Program-made: the position numbers and the translations under genes | DNA from: Parapristionchus giblindavisi | Lineage: Eukaryota > Nematoda > Chromadorea > Rhabditida > Diplogasteridae | Length of the DNA: 64,000 nt | Assembly: GCA_943737045.1 (NCBI GenBank) | Contig: CALSFV010000128.1 | Coordinates: 1 to 64,000, forward strand | Direction: 5' to 3' | The notes under the pieces: model-generated | The model's input: the letters and a program-made list of their open reading frames with translations, nothing else | Databases searched by the model: none | Told to the model about the DNA's origin: nothing | In this document: piece after piece, positions 1 through 14,400 of the stretch | How positions within the stretch are numbered: the stretch's first letter is position 1 | Layout: each line of letters opens with the position of its first letter

Positions 1-3000
1 CCAATCAATATATATGTGTTTCCCATCGAAAAACCGGCCTTTCCATTTGCATTTCGGATTCCTCCCCTACTTGTCGGCAGAGCCGGCAGCTAATTTGAAA
101 AGGAGTCTAAGCGATGAAAATGAACTAGAAATGAACAGTGCTTTTGGTAATTAGTTTGATTTAACAATCCAATCAATATATATGTGTTTCCCATCGAAAA
201 ACCGGCCTTTCCATTTGCATTTCGGATTCCTCCCCTACTTGTCGGCAGAGCCGGCAGCTAATTTGAAAAGGAGTCTAAGCGATGAAAATGAACTAGAAAT
301 GAACAGTGCTTTTGGTAATTAGTTTGATTTAACAATCCAATCAATATATATGTGTTTCCCATCGAAAAACCGGCCTTTCCATTTGCATTTCGGATTCCTC
401 CCCTACTTGTCGGCAGAGCCGGCAGCTAATTTGAAAAGGAGTCTAAGCGATGAAAATGAACTAGAAATGAACAGTGCTTTTGGTAATTAGTTTGATTTAA
501 GAATCCAATCAATATATATGTGTTTCCCATCGAAAAACCGGCCTTTCCATTTGCATTTCGGATTCCTCCCCTACTTGTCGGCAGAGCCGGCAGCTAATTT
601 GAAAAGGAGTCTAAGCGATGAAAATGAACTAGAAATGAACAGTGCTTTTGGTAATTAGTTTGATTTAACAATCCAATCAATATATATGTGTTTCCCATCG
701 AAAAACCGGCCTTTCCATTTGCATTTCGGATTCCTCCCCTACTTGTCGGCAGAGCCGGCAGCTAATTTGAAAAGGAGTCTAAGCGATGAAAATGAACTAG
801 AAATGAACAGTGCTTTTGGTAATTAGTTTGATTTAACAATCCAATCAATATATATGTGTTTCCCATCGAAAAACCGGCCTTTCCATTTGCATTTCGGATT
901 CCTCCCCTACTTGTCGGCAGAGCCGGCAGCTAATTTGAAAAGGAGTCTAAGCGATGAAAATGAACTAGAAATGAACAGTGCTTTTGGTAATTAGTTTGAT
1001 TTAAGAATCCAATCAATATATATGTGTTTCCCATCGAAAAACCGGCCTTTCCATTTGCATTTCGGATTCCTCCCCTACTTGTCGGCAGAGCCGGCAGCTA
1101 ATTTGAAAAGGAGTCTAAGCGATGAAAATGAACTAGAAATGAACAGTGCTTTTGGTAATTAGTTTGATTTAAGAATCCAATCAATATATATGTGTTTCCC
1201 ATCGAAAAACCGGCCTTTCCATTTGCATTTCGGATTCCTCCCCTACTTGTCGGCAGAGCCGGCAGCTAATTTGAAAAGGAGTCTAAGCGATGAAAATGAA
1301 CTAGAAATGAACAGTGCTTTTGGTAATTAGTTTGATTTAAGAATCCAATCAATATATATGTGTTTCCCATCGAAAAACCGGCCTTTCCATTTGCATTTCG
1401 GATTCCTCCCCTACTTGTCGGCAGAGCCGGCAGCTAATTTGAAAAGGAGTCTAAGCGATGAAAATGAACTAGAAATGAGCAGTGCTTTTGGTAATTAGTT
1501 TGATTTAACAATCCAATCAATATATATGTGTTTCCCATCGAAAAACCGGCCTTTCCATTTGCATTTCGGATTCCTCCCCTACTTGTCGGCAGAGCCGGCA
1601 GCTAATTTGAAAATGAGTCTAAGCGATGAAAATGAACTAGAAATGAGCAGTGCTTTTGGTAATTAGTTTGATTTAACAATCCAATCAATATATATGTGTT
1701 TCCCATCGAAAAACCGGCCTTTCCATTTGCATTTCGGATTCCTCCCCTACTTGTCGGCAGAGCCGGCAGCTAATTTGAAAATGAGTCTAAGCGATGAAAA
1801 TGAACTAGAAATGAGCAGTGCTTTTGGTAATTAGTTTGATTTAACAATCCAATCAATATATATGTGTTTCCCATCGAAAAACCGGCCTTTCCATTTGCAT
1901 TTCGGATTCCTCCCCTACTTGTCGGCAGAGCCGGCAGCTAATTTGAAAATGAGTCTAAGCGATGAAAATGTACTAGAAATGAGCAGTGCTTTTGGTAATT
2001 AGTTTGATTTAACAATCCAATCAATATATATGTGTTTCCCATCGAAAAACCGGCCTTTCCATTTGCATTTCGGATTCCTCCCCTACTTGTCGGCAGAGCC
2101 GGCAGCTAATTTGAAAATGAGTCTAAGCGATGAAAATGTACTAGAAATGAGCAGTGCTTTTGGTAATTAGTTTGATTTAACAATCCAATCAATATATATG
2201 TGTTTCCCATCGAAAAACCGGCCTTTCCATTTGCATTTCGGATTCCTCCCCTACTTGTCGGCAGAGCCGGCAGCTAATTTGAAAAGGAGTCTAAGCGATG
2301 AAAATGAAAAAACTAGAAATGAACAGTGCTTTTGGTAATTAGTTTGATTTAACAATCCAATCAATATATATGTGTTTCCCATCGAAAAACCGGCCTTTCC
2401 ATTTGCATTTCGGATTCCTCCCCTACTTGTCGGCAGAGCCGGCAGCTAATTTGAAAAGGAGTCTAAGCGATGAAAATGAACTAGAAATGAACAGTGCTTT
2501 TGGTAATTAGTTTGATTTAAGAATCCAATCAATATATATGTGTTTCCCATCGAAAAACCGGCCTTTCCATTTGCATTTCGGATTCCTCCCCTACTTGTCG
2601 GCAGAGCCGGCAGCTAATTTGAAAAGGAGTCTAAGCGATGAAAATGAACTAGAAATGAACAGTGCTTTTGGTAATTAGTTTGATTTAAGAATCCAATCAA
2701 TATATATGTGTTTCCCATCGAAAAACCGGCCTTTCCATTTGCATTTCGGATTCCTCCCCTACTTGTCGGCAGAGCCGGCAGCTAATTTGAAAAGGAGTCT
2801 AAGCGATGAAAATGAACTAGAAATGAACAGTGCTTTTGGTAATTAGTTTGATTTAAGAATCCAATCAATATATATGTGTTTCCCATCGAAAAACCGGCCT
2901 TTCCATTTGCATTTCGGATTCCTCCCCTACTTGTCGGCAGAGCCGGCAGCTAATTTGAAAAGGAGTCTAAGCGATGAAAATGAACTAGAAATGAGCAGTG

Positions 3001-6000
3001 CTTTTGGTAATTAGTTTGATTTAACAATCCAATCAATATATATGTGTTTCCCATCGAAAAACCGGCCTTTCCATTTGCATTTCGGATTCCTCCCCTACTT
3101 GTCGGCAGAGCCGGCAGCTAATTTGAAAATGAGTCTAAGCGATGAAAATGAACTAGAAATGAGCAGTGCTTTTGGTAATTAGTTTGATTTAACAATCCAA
3201 TCAATATATATGTGTTTCCCATCGAAAAACCGGCCTTTCCATTTGCATTTCGGATTCCTCCCCTACTTGTCGGCAGAGCCGGCAGCTAATTTGAAAATGA
3301 GTCTAAGCGATGAAAATGAACTAGAAATGAGCAGTGCTTTTGGTAATTAGTTTGATTTAACAATCCAATCAATATATATGTGTTTCCCATCGAAAAACCG
3401 GCCTTTCCATTTGCATTTCGGATTCCTCCCCTACTTGTCGGCAGAGCCGGCAGCTAATTTGAAAATGAGTCTAAGCGATGAAAATGTACTAGAAATGAGC
3501 AGTGCTTTTGGTAATTAGTTTGATTTAACAATCCAATCAATATATATGTGTTTCCCATCGAAAAACCGGCCTTTCCATTTGCATTTCGGATTCCTCCCCT
3601 ACTTGTCGGCAGAGCCGGCAGCTAATTTGAAAATGAGTCTAAGCGATGAAAATGTACTAGAAATGAGCAGTGCTTTTGGTAATTAGTTTGATTTAACAAT
3701 CCAATCAATATATATGTGTTTCCCATCGAAAAACCGGCCTTTCCATTTGCATTTCGGATTCCTCCCCTACTTGTCGGCAGAGCCGGCAGCTAATTTGAAA
3801 ATGAATCTAAGCGATGAAAATGAACTAGAAATGAGCAGTGCTTTTGGTAATTAGTTTGATTTAACAATCCAATCAATATATATGTGTTTCCCATCGAAAA
3901 ACCGGCCTTTCCATTTGCATTTCGGATTCCTCCCCTACTTGTCGGCAGAGCCGGCAGCTAATTTGAAAATGAGTCTAAGCGATGAAAATGAACTAGAAAT
4001 GAGCAGTGCTTTTGGTAATTAGTTTGATTTAACAATCCAATCAATATATATGTGTTTCCCATCGAAAAACCGGCCTTTCCATTTGCATTTCGGATTCCTC
4101 CCCTACTTGTCGGCAGAGCCGGCAGCTAATTTGAAAATGAGTCTAAGCGATGAAAATGAACTAGAAATGAGCAGTGCTTTTGGTAATTAGTTTGATTTAA
4201 CAATCCAATCAATATATATGTGTTTCCCATCGAAAAACCGGCCTTTCCATTTGCATTTCGGATTCCTCCCCTACTTGTCGGCAGAGCCGGCAGCTAATTT
4301 GAAAATGAGTCTAAGCGATGAAAATGTACTAGAAATGAGCAGTGCTTTTGGTAATTAGTTTGATTTAACAATCCAATCAATATATATGTGTTTCCCATCG
4401 AAAAACCGGCCTTTCCATTTGCATTTCGGATTCCTCCCCTACTTGTCGGCAGAGCCGGCAGCTAATTTGAAAATGAGTCTAAGCGATGAAAATGTACTAG
4501 AAATGAGCAGTGCTTTTGGTAATTAGTTTGATTTAACAATCCAATCAATATATATGTGTTTCCCATCGAAAAACCGGCCTTTCCATTTGCATTTCGGATT
4601 CCTCCCCTACTTGTCGGCAGAGCCGGCAGCTAATTTGAAAATGAATCTAAGCGATGAAAATGAACTAGAAATGAGCAGTGCTTTTGGTAATTAGTTTGAT
4701 TTAACAATCCAATCAATATATATGTGTTTCCCATCGAAAAACCGGCCTTTCCATTTGCATTTCGGATTCCTCCCCTACTTGTCGGCAGAGCCGGCAGCTA
4801 ATTTGAAAATGAGTCTAAGCGATGAAAATGAACTAGAAATGAGCAGTGCTTTTGGTAATTAGTTTGATTTAACAATCCAATCAATATATATGTGTTTCCC
4901 ATCGAAAAACCGGCCTTTCCATTTGCATTTCGGATTCCTCCCCTACTTGTCGGCAGAGCCGGCAGCTAATTTGAAAAGGAGTCTAAGCGATGAAAATGAA
5001 CTAGAAATGAACAGTGCTTTTGGTAATTAGTTTGATTTAACAATCCAATCAATATATATGTGTTTCCCATCGAAAAACCGGCCTTTCCATTTGCATTTCG
5101 GATTCCTCCCCTACTTGTCGGCAGAGCCGGCAGCTAATTTGAAAAGGAGTCTAAGCGATGAAAATGAACTAGAAATGAACAGTGCTTTTGGTAATTAGTT
5201 TGATTTAACAATCCAATCAATATATATGTGTTTCCCATCGAAAAACCGGCCTTTCCATTCGCATTTCGGATTCCTCCCCTACTTGTCGGCAGAGCCGGCA
5301 GCTAATTTTAAAATGAGTCTAAGCGATGAAAATGAACTAGAAATGAGCAGTGCTTTTGGTAATTAGTTTGATTTAACAATCCAATCAATATATATGTGTT
5401 TCCCATCGAAAAACCGGCCTTTCCATTTGCATTTCGGATTCCTCCCCTACTTGTCGGCAGAGCCGGCAGCTAATTTGAAAATGAATCTAAGCGATGAAAA
5501 TGAACTAGAAATGAGCAGTGCTTTTGGTAATTAGTTTGATTTAACAATCCAATCAATATATATGTGTTTCCCATCGAAAAACCGGCCTTTCCATTTGCAT
5601 TTCGGATTCCTCCCCTACTTGTCGGCAGAGCCGGCAGCTAATTTGAAAATGAGTCTAAGCGATGAAAATGAACTAGAAATGAGCAGTGCTTTTGGTAATT
5701 AGTTTGATTTAACAATCCAATCAATATATATGTGTTTCCCATCGAAAAACCGGCCTTTCCATTTGCATTTCGGATTCCTCCCCTACTTGTCGGCAGAGCC
5801 GGCAGCTAATTTGAAAATGAGTCTAAGCGATGAAAATGAACTAGAAATGAGCAGTGCTTTTGGTAATTAGTTTGATTTAACAATCCAATCAATATATATG
5901 TGTTTCCCATCGAAAAACCGGCCTTTCCATTTGCATTTCGGATTCCTCCCCTACTTGTCGGCAGAGCCGGCAGCTAATTTGAAAATGAGTCTAAGCGATG

Positions 6001-8297
6001 AAAATGTACTAGAAATGAGCAGTGCTTTTGGTAATTAGTTTGATTTAACAATCCAATCAATATATATGTGTTTCCCATCGAAAAACCGGCCTTTCCATTT
6101 GCATTTCGGATTCCTCCCCTACTTGTCGGCAGAGCCGGCAGCTAATTTGAAAATGAATCTAAGCGATGAAAATGAACTAGAAATGAGCAGTGCTTTTGGT
6201 AATTAGTTTGATTTAACAATCCAATCAATATATATGTGTTTCCCATCGAAAAACCGGCCTTTCCATTTGCATTTCGGATTCCTCCCCTACTTGTCGGCAG
6301 AGCCGGCAGCTAATTTGAAAATGAGTCTAAGCGATGAAAATGAACTAGAAATGAGCAGTGCTTTTGGTAATTAGTTTGATTTAACAATCCAATCAATATA
6401 TATGTGTTTCCCATCGAAAAACCGGCCTTTCCATTTGCATTTCGGATTCCTCCCCTACTTGTCGGCAGAGCCGGCAGCTAATTTGAAAATGAGTCTAAGC
6501 GATGAAAATGAACTAGAAATGAGCAGTGCTTTTGGTAATTAGTTTGATTTAACAATCCAATCAATATATATGTGTTTCCCATCGAAAAACCGGCCTTTCC
6601 ATTTGCATTTCGGATTCCTCCCCTACTTGTCGGCAGAGCCGGCAGCTAATTTGAAAAGGAGTCTAAGCGATGAAAATGAACTAGAAATGAACAGTGCTTT
6701 TGGTAATTAGTTTGATTTAACAATCCAATCAATATATATGTGTTTCCCATCGAAAAACCGGCCTTTCCATTCGCATTTCGGATTCCTCCCCTACTTGTCG
6801 GCAGAGCCGGCAGCTAATTTTAAAATGAGTCTAAGCGATGAAAATGAACTAGAAATGAGCAGTGCTTTTGGTAATTAGTTTGATTTAACAATCCAATCAA
6901 TATATATGTGTTTCCCATCGAAAAACCGGCCTTTCCATTTGCATTTCGGATTCCTCCCCTACTTGTCGGCAGAGCCGGCAGCTAATTTGAAAATGAATCT
7001 AAGCGATGAAAATGAACTAGAAATGAGCAGTGCTTTTGGTAATTAGTTTGATTTAACAATCCAATCAATATATATGTGTTTCCCATCGAAAAACCGGCCT
7101 TTCCATTTGCATTTCGGATTCCTCCCCTACTTGTCGGCAGAGCCGGCAGCTAATTTGAAAATGAGTCTAAGCGATGAAAATGAACTAGAAATGAGCAGTG
7201 CTTTTGGTAATTAGTTTGATTTAACAATCCAATCAATATATATGTGTTTCCCATCGAAAAACCGGCCTTTCCATTTGCATTTCGGATTCCTCCCCTACTT
7301 GTCGGCAGAGCCGGCAGCTAATTTGAAAATGAGTCTAAGCGATGAAAATGAACTAGAAATGAGCAGTGCTTTTGGTAATTAGTTTGATTTAACAATCCAA
7401 TCAATATATATGTGTTTCCCATCGAAAAACCGGCCTTTCCATTTGCATTTCGGATTCCTCCCCTACTTGTCGGCAGAGCCGGCAGCTAATTTGAAAATGA
7501 GTCTAAGCGATGAAAATGAACTAGAAATGAGCAGTGCTTTTGGTAATTAGTTTGATTTAACAATCCCATCAATATATATGTGTTTCCCATCGAAAAACCG
7601 GCCTTTCCATTTGCATTTCGGATTCCTCCCCTACTTGTCGGCAGAGCCGGCAGCTAATTTGAAAATGAGTCTAAGCGATGAAAATGTACTAGAAATGAGC
7701 AGTGCTTTTGGTAATTAGTTTGATTTAACAATCCAATCAATATATATGTGTTTCCCATCGAAAAACCGGCCTTTCCATTTGCATTTCGGATTCCTCCCCT
7801 ACTTGTCGGCAGAGCCGGCAGCTAATTTGAAAAGGAGTCTAAGCGATGAAAATGAACTAGAAATGAACAGTGCTTTTGGTAATTAGTTTGATTTAACAAT
7901 CCAATCAAAATATATGTGTTTCCCATCGAAAAACCGGCCTTTCCATTTGCATTTCGGATTCCTCCCCTACTTGTCGGCAGAGCCGGCAGCTAATTTGAAA
8001 AGGAGTCTAAGCGATGAAAATGAACTAGAAATGAACAGTGCTTTTGGTAATTAGTTTGATTTAACAATCCAATCAATATATATGTGTTTCCCATCGAAAA
8101 ACCGGCCTTTCCATTCGCATTTCGGATTCCTCCCCTACTTGTCGGCAGAGCCGGCAGCTAATTTGAAAAGGAGTCTAAGCGATGAAAATGAACTAGAAAT
8201 GAACAGTGCTTTTGGTAATTAGTTTGATTTAACAATCCAATCAATATATATGTGTTTCCCATCGAAAAACCGGCCTTTCCATTCGCATTTCGGATTT
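1..8297. repeat. 168-bp satellite array, 49 units plus partial unit
   Basis: Near-identical units start at 1, 169, 337 and so on every 168 bp. One unit (about 2170-2341) carries a 4-bp A insertion, so the 50th, partial unit starts at 8237 and diverges near 8297. Each unit contains a GGCAGAGCCGGCAG core and no long ORF. Sites that separate subtypes are GAAAAGGAG/GAAAATGAG/GAAAATGAA, GAACTAG/GTACTAG, AATGAAC/AATGAGC and a TTCGCAT/TTTTAAAATG variant. The array runs off the left edge of the window, so its true length is unknown. Confidence 0.98.
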
Positions 8298-8380
8298 CCC
8301 ACAGCATGCCGCCCTTTCTCTCCCTCTCCCTCTCCCTCTCCCTCTCCCTCTCCGACTTTATTCCTAGTTTATTAATATAT

Positions 8381-9113
8381 CCAATGACAGAAGAAAGAGA
8401 GGACAAAATTACATTATCATATCACACTAACTCTCCCAAACCTATGAAGAGAAAGCAATATGCTCATTAACGACCGCTCTTCTAACAAGTTCACTCTCAT
8501 AATGGATTTCGCATAGTATTGATTAACTAGTTATGTAATAATAATTCATTCTATTTAACATAAAGATTTTTCATTCCCAGTTCATTCAACTATCCTAGAC
8601 TGTTTTCAAAAGTGGTAAAATATATTGAGAACGACCGATCTAATGAAAGTAAGCAGCGAACAAACTTTTATTCAAATATGCAATTCTTTCTTTTTCTTCC
8701 TCTCTCTTCCCCTATTTTATATTTTTTCCTCTGCTCTTCTCTCTGTTTCTCACTTCTTCTCTCCATCAGCTATCTCTCTACCTCTCTCTTTCACTCGCGC
8801 TTTTTATGTTAAGAAATATTTGAAATATATTTTTTAAAAATATTTCATCTAATAAATATTACGCATCAACTAATCTATAATCCCCACTCGAACATTTTTC
8901 TTTTGTTAAAAAAAATATATTGGTTCATGAAAATGGCTGCGAAATAATCTAGGGTAGGAGAAATGAACTGGGAAATAGTATGCGAAGTCCATTATGAGAG
9001 TGAACTTGTTAGAAGAGCGGTCGTTAATGAGCATATTGCTTTCTCTTCATAGGTTTGAGAGAGTTAGTGTGATATGATAATATAATTGTGTCCTCTCTTT
9101 CTTCTGTCATTGG
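8381..9113. repeat. Inverted repeat, about 138-bp arms
   Basis: The left arm (8381-8518) and right arm (8975-9113) are reverse complements with few mismatches, separated by about 455 bp of AT-rich, TC-rich sequence. The arms include GAGCGGTCGTTAATGAGC. No coding sequence is seen inside. It could be a foldback MITE or a remnant of the 5' flank duplicated in inverted orientation. Confidence 0.8.
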
Positions 9114-9529
9114 ATAAGCGAATGAGCTAGGAATGAGTGAACCTATTTGATAAGTTGAATTAGTTGAATATTTAATCAATATTATACGGATTACATACAT
9201 GCGAGTGATACTGTTGCTGATAGTACTATTGTTTATCGATATCATATATTGATTTACCAATTATAGATGATTCTATAGTAGACTATATATCTTTATTACG
9301 GGAACACAGTGAAGTTTGGTTGTGTTAGAGATCAGGGCTGTTCGGCAAAAATATTTTCGGATAATCGGAAAAATAAATTTCTTGACCGATCTATCAAACT
9401 CAAATGTCTCCAAAAATTTTTCTTCTCATATACTAGTATATTTATTACACAAATGATATTCTTTAACGAGGCAGACATTATCGACCCTAATCTATCCCAT
9501 GATCCAAGCATGACCCTATCCCTGGGACT

Positions 9530-9531
<2 letters not shown>

Positions 9532-9597
<66 letters not shown>
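9532..9597. repeat. (TC)n microsatellite
   Basis: An uninterrupted run of about 33 CT dinucleotides. It sits just before the conserved CTTCTGGCATAGGTTAACAG motif of the repeated upstream block. Confidence 0.97.
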
Positions 9598-9598
<1 letters not shown>

Positions 9599-10077
9599 TA
9601 TCTCTCCCGCTGGCTACCTTCTGGCATAGGTTAACAGAAGGATAACCGTTAGCTTGGGTGAGAAAATGTCTATCCATCCATGTATCATCCATCCTTCAAA
9701 TCTGGAAAGAGGGTGGAGTCTAGTTTAGATCTTCATCACCTTCATTATACATAGAGCATATGTTCCCACTCTGACCATGTCTGCTTACTATTTTGTAATC
9801 CTATTTTTTCCTAAGTCTGTTCTCTCCTAAATCATTTCTTCTCATATGCAAATATATTTGTATGCCACTCTCTCCCAATTATATTAGAAAGAATGACAAT
9901 CGTACAATTTTGAACTTTTCTTTATATTCCTTATGACATAGATATCTTTTATATTACCTCTTAAAAAGTAGTGTATGGATAATAATTACTCAAATTACAT
10001 TCTTTAATGATACAATATCAATCGTACTCTATCCCATGATCCAAGTAAGACTCTATCTCAGGGATTTATTGCGCCTG

Positions 10078-10122
10078 TCCCTTTACTCTCTCTCTCCTTC
10101 CCTCTCCCTCCCTCTCTCTCCT

Positions 10123-10159
<37 letters not shown>
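10078..10159. repeat. TC-rich microsatellite, interrupted
   Basis: Mixed TCTC, TCCC and TTCC tract in the second upstream block, followed by the same CTTCTGGCATAGGTTAACAG motif as the perfect TC run at 9532-9597. Confidence 0.9.
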
Positions 10160-10164
<5 letters not shown>

Positions 10165-11475
10165 AGACCTTCTGGCATAGGTTAACAGACATGGATTTAC
10201 CGTATACCGTGGTGAGAAAAAGCCCATCCATCCTTCAAATCTGGAAAGAGGGTGGAGTCTAGTTTTGATATTCACAATATTCATTATACATGGAGTCTAT
10301 GTTCCAACTCTGACCACGTTTACTTATTTTCCATTTCTTTATTTTCACTTATTTCCTGTGTCATTTAAGAAACCATAACGATGAACTTATTCATTATTAA
10401 AAACCAGATCGATATAGGATAATCACCTTTTATTCAAATATGCAATTCCTTCTCTCTTCCCCTATTTTCTATTTTACCTCTACTTCTCTATCTCTCTCCT
10501 GCATATTCTTTACCTCTGTGCACACCTTTTCTTGCGCTCTCTCTGTCTCTCTCTTTCACAAGCTCTTTTTGATAATAACAATTAATTGTTCATCTAATAA
10601 TCGAGAGAGTTATGATATCTTCTAGTGATAAAAAAAATAATCTACAATTCAATCAATATTATGCAGCATCTAATCGATAATCAATACTCGTTCATTCCGA
10701 TTTCGGTTTTATGTTCTCTCGTTAACTTTCTCTTTTCTAATCCTTTTATTTTCACATGTTTCCATTTCTTGTATCATTTAAAAAAACCATAATGGTTTAC
10801 TTATTCGTTGTTCAAAATCAGGCCGACTCGGAATACCACCGCTCGGTAGCGCACATTCCATTGGAAAGGACCTTCTCCTAGACTCAATAACATCGTAAGT
10901 ATCTAACAAAATTTTATTTGAATATCCATTTCTTTCTTTCTCTTATTCCGTCTTCTAATATGTACTCTCCTACCTTTACTATCCCTCAGCGCCAATCTTT
11001 TTTGATCTCTCTCTATCTGCCTCTTTTACTGGCGCTTTTTGATAATAAAAAATTGTCTATACAACCAATATTGTGCATCAACTAATAAAATTAAAATGAA
11101 TTTACAATTCAATCAATATCTATGTGTTTCCCATCGAAAAACCAGCCTTTCCATTCACGTTTGGGGTTTCCCATTGCATGCCGCCCTTTCTCTCTTTCAT
11201 CCTCTCTCCCTCTCTCTATCTCTCTCTAACTCCCTCTCTCCCTCTTGCTGCCTTCTGGCACAGGTTAGTAGATGAATAAACCGTCAGCGTGGGTGAGAAA
11301 ATGTCTATCCATCCTTCATATCTGGAAAGAGGGTGGAGTCTAGTTTTGATATTCTCAATATTCAATATACATGGAGTCTATGTTCTCTCGTTAACTTTCT
11401 CTTTTCTAATCCTTTTATTTTCACATATGAACATTATTTGGACATAAAATATTTATTGATGATATCGTTTTGCAG

Positions 11476-14400
11476 ATGAGTGACAACGAATCTCTTCGCA
11501 TTCAAGAAGATGAGAATAGTAGTGATGAAGAGATTGACGTGGTGACTGGTGGGAATGAACGTAGTGAGAGTCCCGAAGACGATTCTGTACCTGAGGACAA
11601 GAAAGCGATGCTGAGAAGACTCATCAAGGACAAAATTCTTGATGACGATATCCGTGAACAAATTGGAGATGTTGATCGTAAGTATTTGTTATATTCCGAG
11701 TCCTAGATAATTAATTATTTTTCAGAATTCTTCGAACGTGAATGGAAGACACAAGAAGGACGCTTTTTCTGCATCATTTGCAAGGAAGAGCATAGACTTC
11801 GATCTCACTCCGTGGTCCATGCAAAAGATCTCCGTTACGAAATGAGGAATGGCAAGCCTAATCAGAGTTGCGTTCAGGTATTTAATTATATTATTAAGAA
11901 AAAAACAACGCAGTCTCTGCTTTCAGTGTGCAAACTTCAAGGAAATTTGCCGCCTTTTCACTGGCTCTAAAAAGAATAGCGGCGTTGCTGATTTCGGCAA
12001 ACTCCGTCGACCAAGTTCGAGTAATGATTGCTATAATATGAGAATAATTATGCGTGAGCTGGAGAAGACGAACACTAGAGTGATCAATTTTAATAAGGTA
12101 ATCAATTTTAATTGTTTTGTGCTTGAATTTGCTAATGTTTTCTTATTTCAGGAATTCATCGACGATCTAAAGTGTTGTAACAAGTCTCCACCAAGAAATC
12201 CAGCGGTAAGATTTGAAAAAAAATAACTAGAAAAGCAGTATTCTAATTTAACAGGCTAGCGGAGTGTTTGTCCAACATGGAAACTCTTTTTTAATGTATC
12301 CTAGTCCCACTGTTCCATCACAACGTCAACGAACTCCTCTTCAATCTAACTTTGGTCCTCTAAACTACTACGCCAACATGCCGAGTCAGCAGGTTCCATC
12401 CACTTCCAGTCAGTCAATCCAAGGCGGATTGAATCAACCAACCCAAGGTGGTTTGTATCAACCAGCGCAAGGCGGTTCGGTATGTCTCTCTTCATTTCAT
12501 ATACTATCTCGCTGTTCTCTGCCAGAGAGACAGTGTTATTTGTAACAAATCAAATCTGCCATAATCCTCAATGTCCTGCTTTTAGGAAACAATATTCGAT
12601 CCTTCTCTGGGCACACTGAACATCCGCAGTACGGTTGAGGCTCAGAATAAGATCGATGACAGCAAGCTCCTGACTCTGTCCGGAGATAGCAAGTATCTCA
12701 ATACTGTGCCAATTTGCTTCCAAGGGTAAGTAAAAGTATCTTATTTTTCATTTTTTCACGATTTCTTTGTAGAACCGGTAATCTAAACATCATGTACGAT
12801 GTCTCGAATGACGTCAATACCTGTCCTCGTCAAAGTAAGTTTCGAGTGAAAAAAATGAAAATAAAAATGATTTCGCAGTTCGTAAAGAATGGTCTAAAAG
12901 AGCAGAGACTGAAGTGGCATGGGGCTGGTCCCTTACTTGGTCGAAGCAGGATATCATCAAGAAGTACTTCCTCTATAAGGACGTGTTCATCGATGTCGGG
13001 AAAAAGGTAAACAATTGTCTGTAATAATATCATTCAACTCTGAAAACACAAGGGGAGTACCCAATCACAATTTTTCAAAATCACGGAACGCTTTTGAAAA
13101 GATTTTTTCTTAAAAATCAATATTATGATTATTTTCTTTGACAGGAAAGCAACAACAGAACTCAACTGGGGAAGTATGTCGAACGGATTCTGTCATATGT
13201 AATGAGAAGCAGAGGGAGGTAATGGTAAAACTGTGTGGTTGTGTAATAGCCTTTTTTCTCAGAATGGGAGAACAAGTCACCGTTTTTGATGTGGCTTTCT
13301 CTCTTCGATGCGTCGAGTCATTCCTCGATAGGTGTACGGAGATTGGAGTGAATTATACCACTCAAACGCAGCTGATCAAGGCCTATAGAGATTTCATACT
13401 TTTCGTAATCTTCGAGGTCAAAGACATAAGTGAGTGTGAAAAATTAAAATTCCGAAAACAATTTTTTTATATTATTTATTATTTTCAGCGTCCTTCAACC
13501 AATGCCATATCAGGAAGCATTTGGAATTGATCAATGAAAGATTGTGCAGGAGAGAGTCAAGGGTTGCCAGAGACATGATACGCGATACACCCTTTGACAA
13601 GAGAGAGCTGAAAGCTTTGGTTCGTCTGCCTCGTATTGTGTTATCCCATAATACATAATATTATATTGTACATATTTAAATGTAAATTGTTCTGAATTAA
13701 AAAAATTACTATCCTTTCAGAAAAAAATTGTTTACTTTCAGAAGGCTATGCGGTATTCTTTGATGGATGCACTGATCAACTGCGACAAGGTTGAGAAGGG
13801 TATGACTGCCGCCCACAACAATGCTAAGAATCGTGATAAAGTGGAATATTCCGAGTATGAATTTATCATGAAGTGGGTTTTTTCAAATATTGTTGAACAA
13901 TTTTTTATTAATAAGAATTGTTTTTTTAGCACCACAATCGTCCACATCATTGTCATGAACGCGCAAAGGAATGAGGCCGTGTGGAAGCTTCTCAACGGAG
14001 GAGTCAAGCAGCTCTGCCACGATGGCCAGCGCAGGATGATCGCGCCGAGTAAAGATCACCCGAAGATATTCGTGAGATTTATAATTTTAATAATTCACTA
14101 ACCTTTATCGTAAATTAAACAATTATAGTGTGCGAAATTCAAAAGCCCGAAGAACGCATGTAAGGTGAACAAGTATGTAGAAGGAAACTTTTGTTTCGGC
14201 GAAACAGGAGAGAAGTTTTTGAATATGTACATCAAAGTGCGCGATCTGTAAGTTTGGAAGAAGTTATTTTCTTGCAAAACAAAACACAACGTATTTCAGG
14301 CGAATGAAGGAGTTGGGCATTGATGAAAAAGACTATAAGGGCCCCTATAAGAGCTTTTTCTACACGTTTGGTGTAAGAAATATTTTCCCTCTCAATTAAT

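Larger units (their letters stand above)
8298..11475. other. Repeat-rich 5' flank of gene A
   Basis: No convincing gene is seen; the short ORFs here are low-complexity TC/SL-rich translations. The stretch holds three diverged copies of a block ending in a CTGGAAAGAGGGTGGAGTCTAG-type motif (about 9658-9775, 10196-10316 and 11278-11375). The same block lies upstream of genes B, D, E and F next to their TATA box, but here the TATAAAA is replaced by TATACAT. The first two blocks and the third all follow TC-rich microsatellites. Sequence at 11105-11200 matches the start of the satellite unit and its right flank. Confidence 0.7.

Noticed and set aside
1..8297. CRISPR-like array
   Set aside because: Units are contiguous 168-bp repeats with no unique spacers, and the host is eukaryotic.
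9309..9629. 106-codon ORF ending in a Ser-Leu run
   Set aside because: Its length comes from the (TC)n microsatellite; no splice or homology support.
10066..10284. Arg-Glu-rich 72-codon minus-strand ORF
   Set aside because: Translation of a GA/TC microsatellite.
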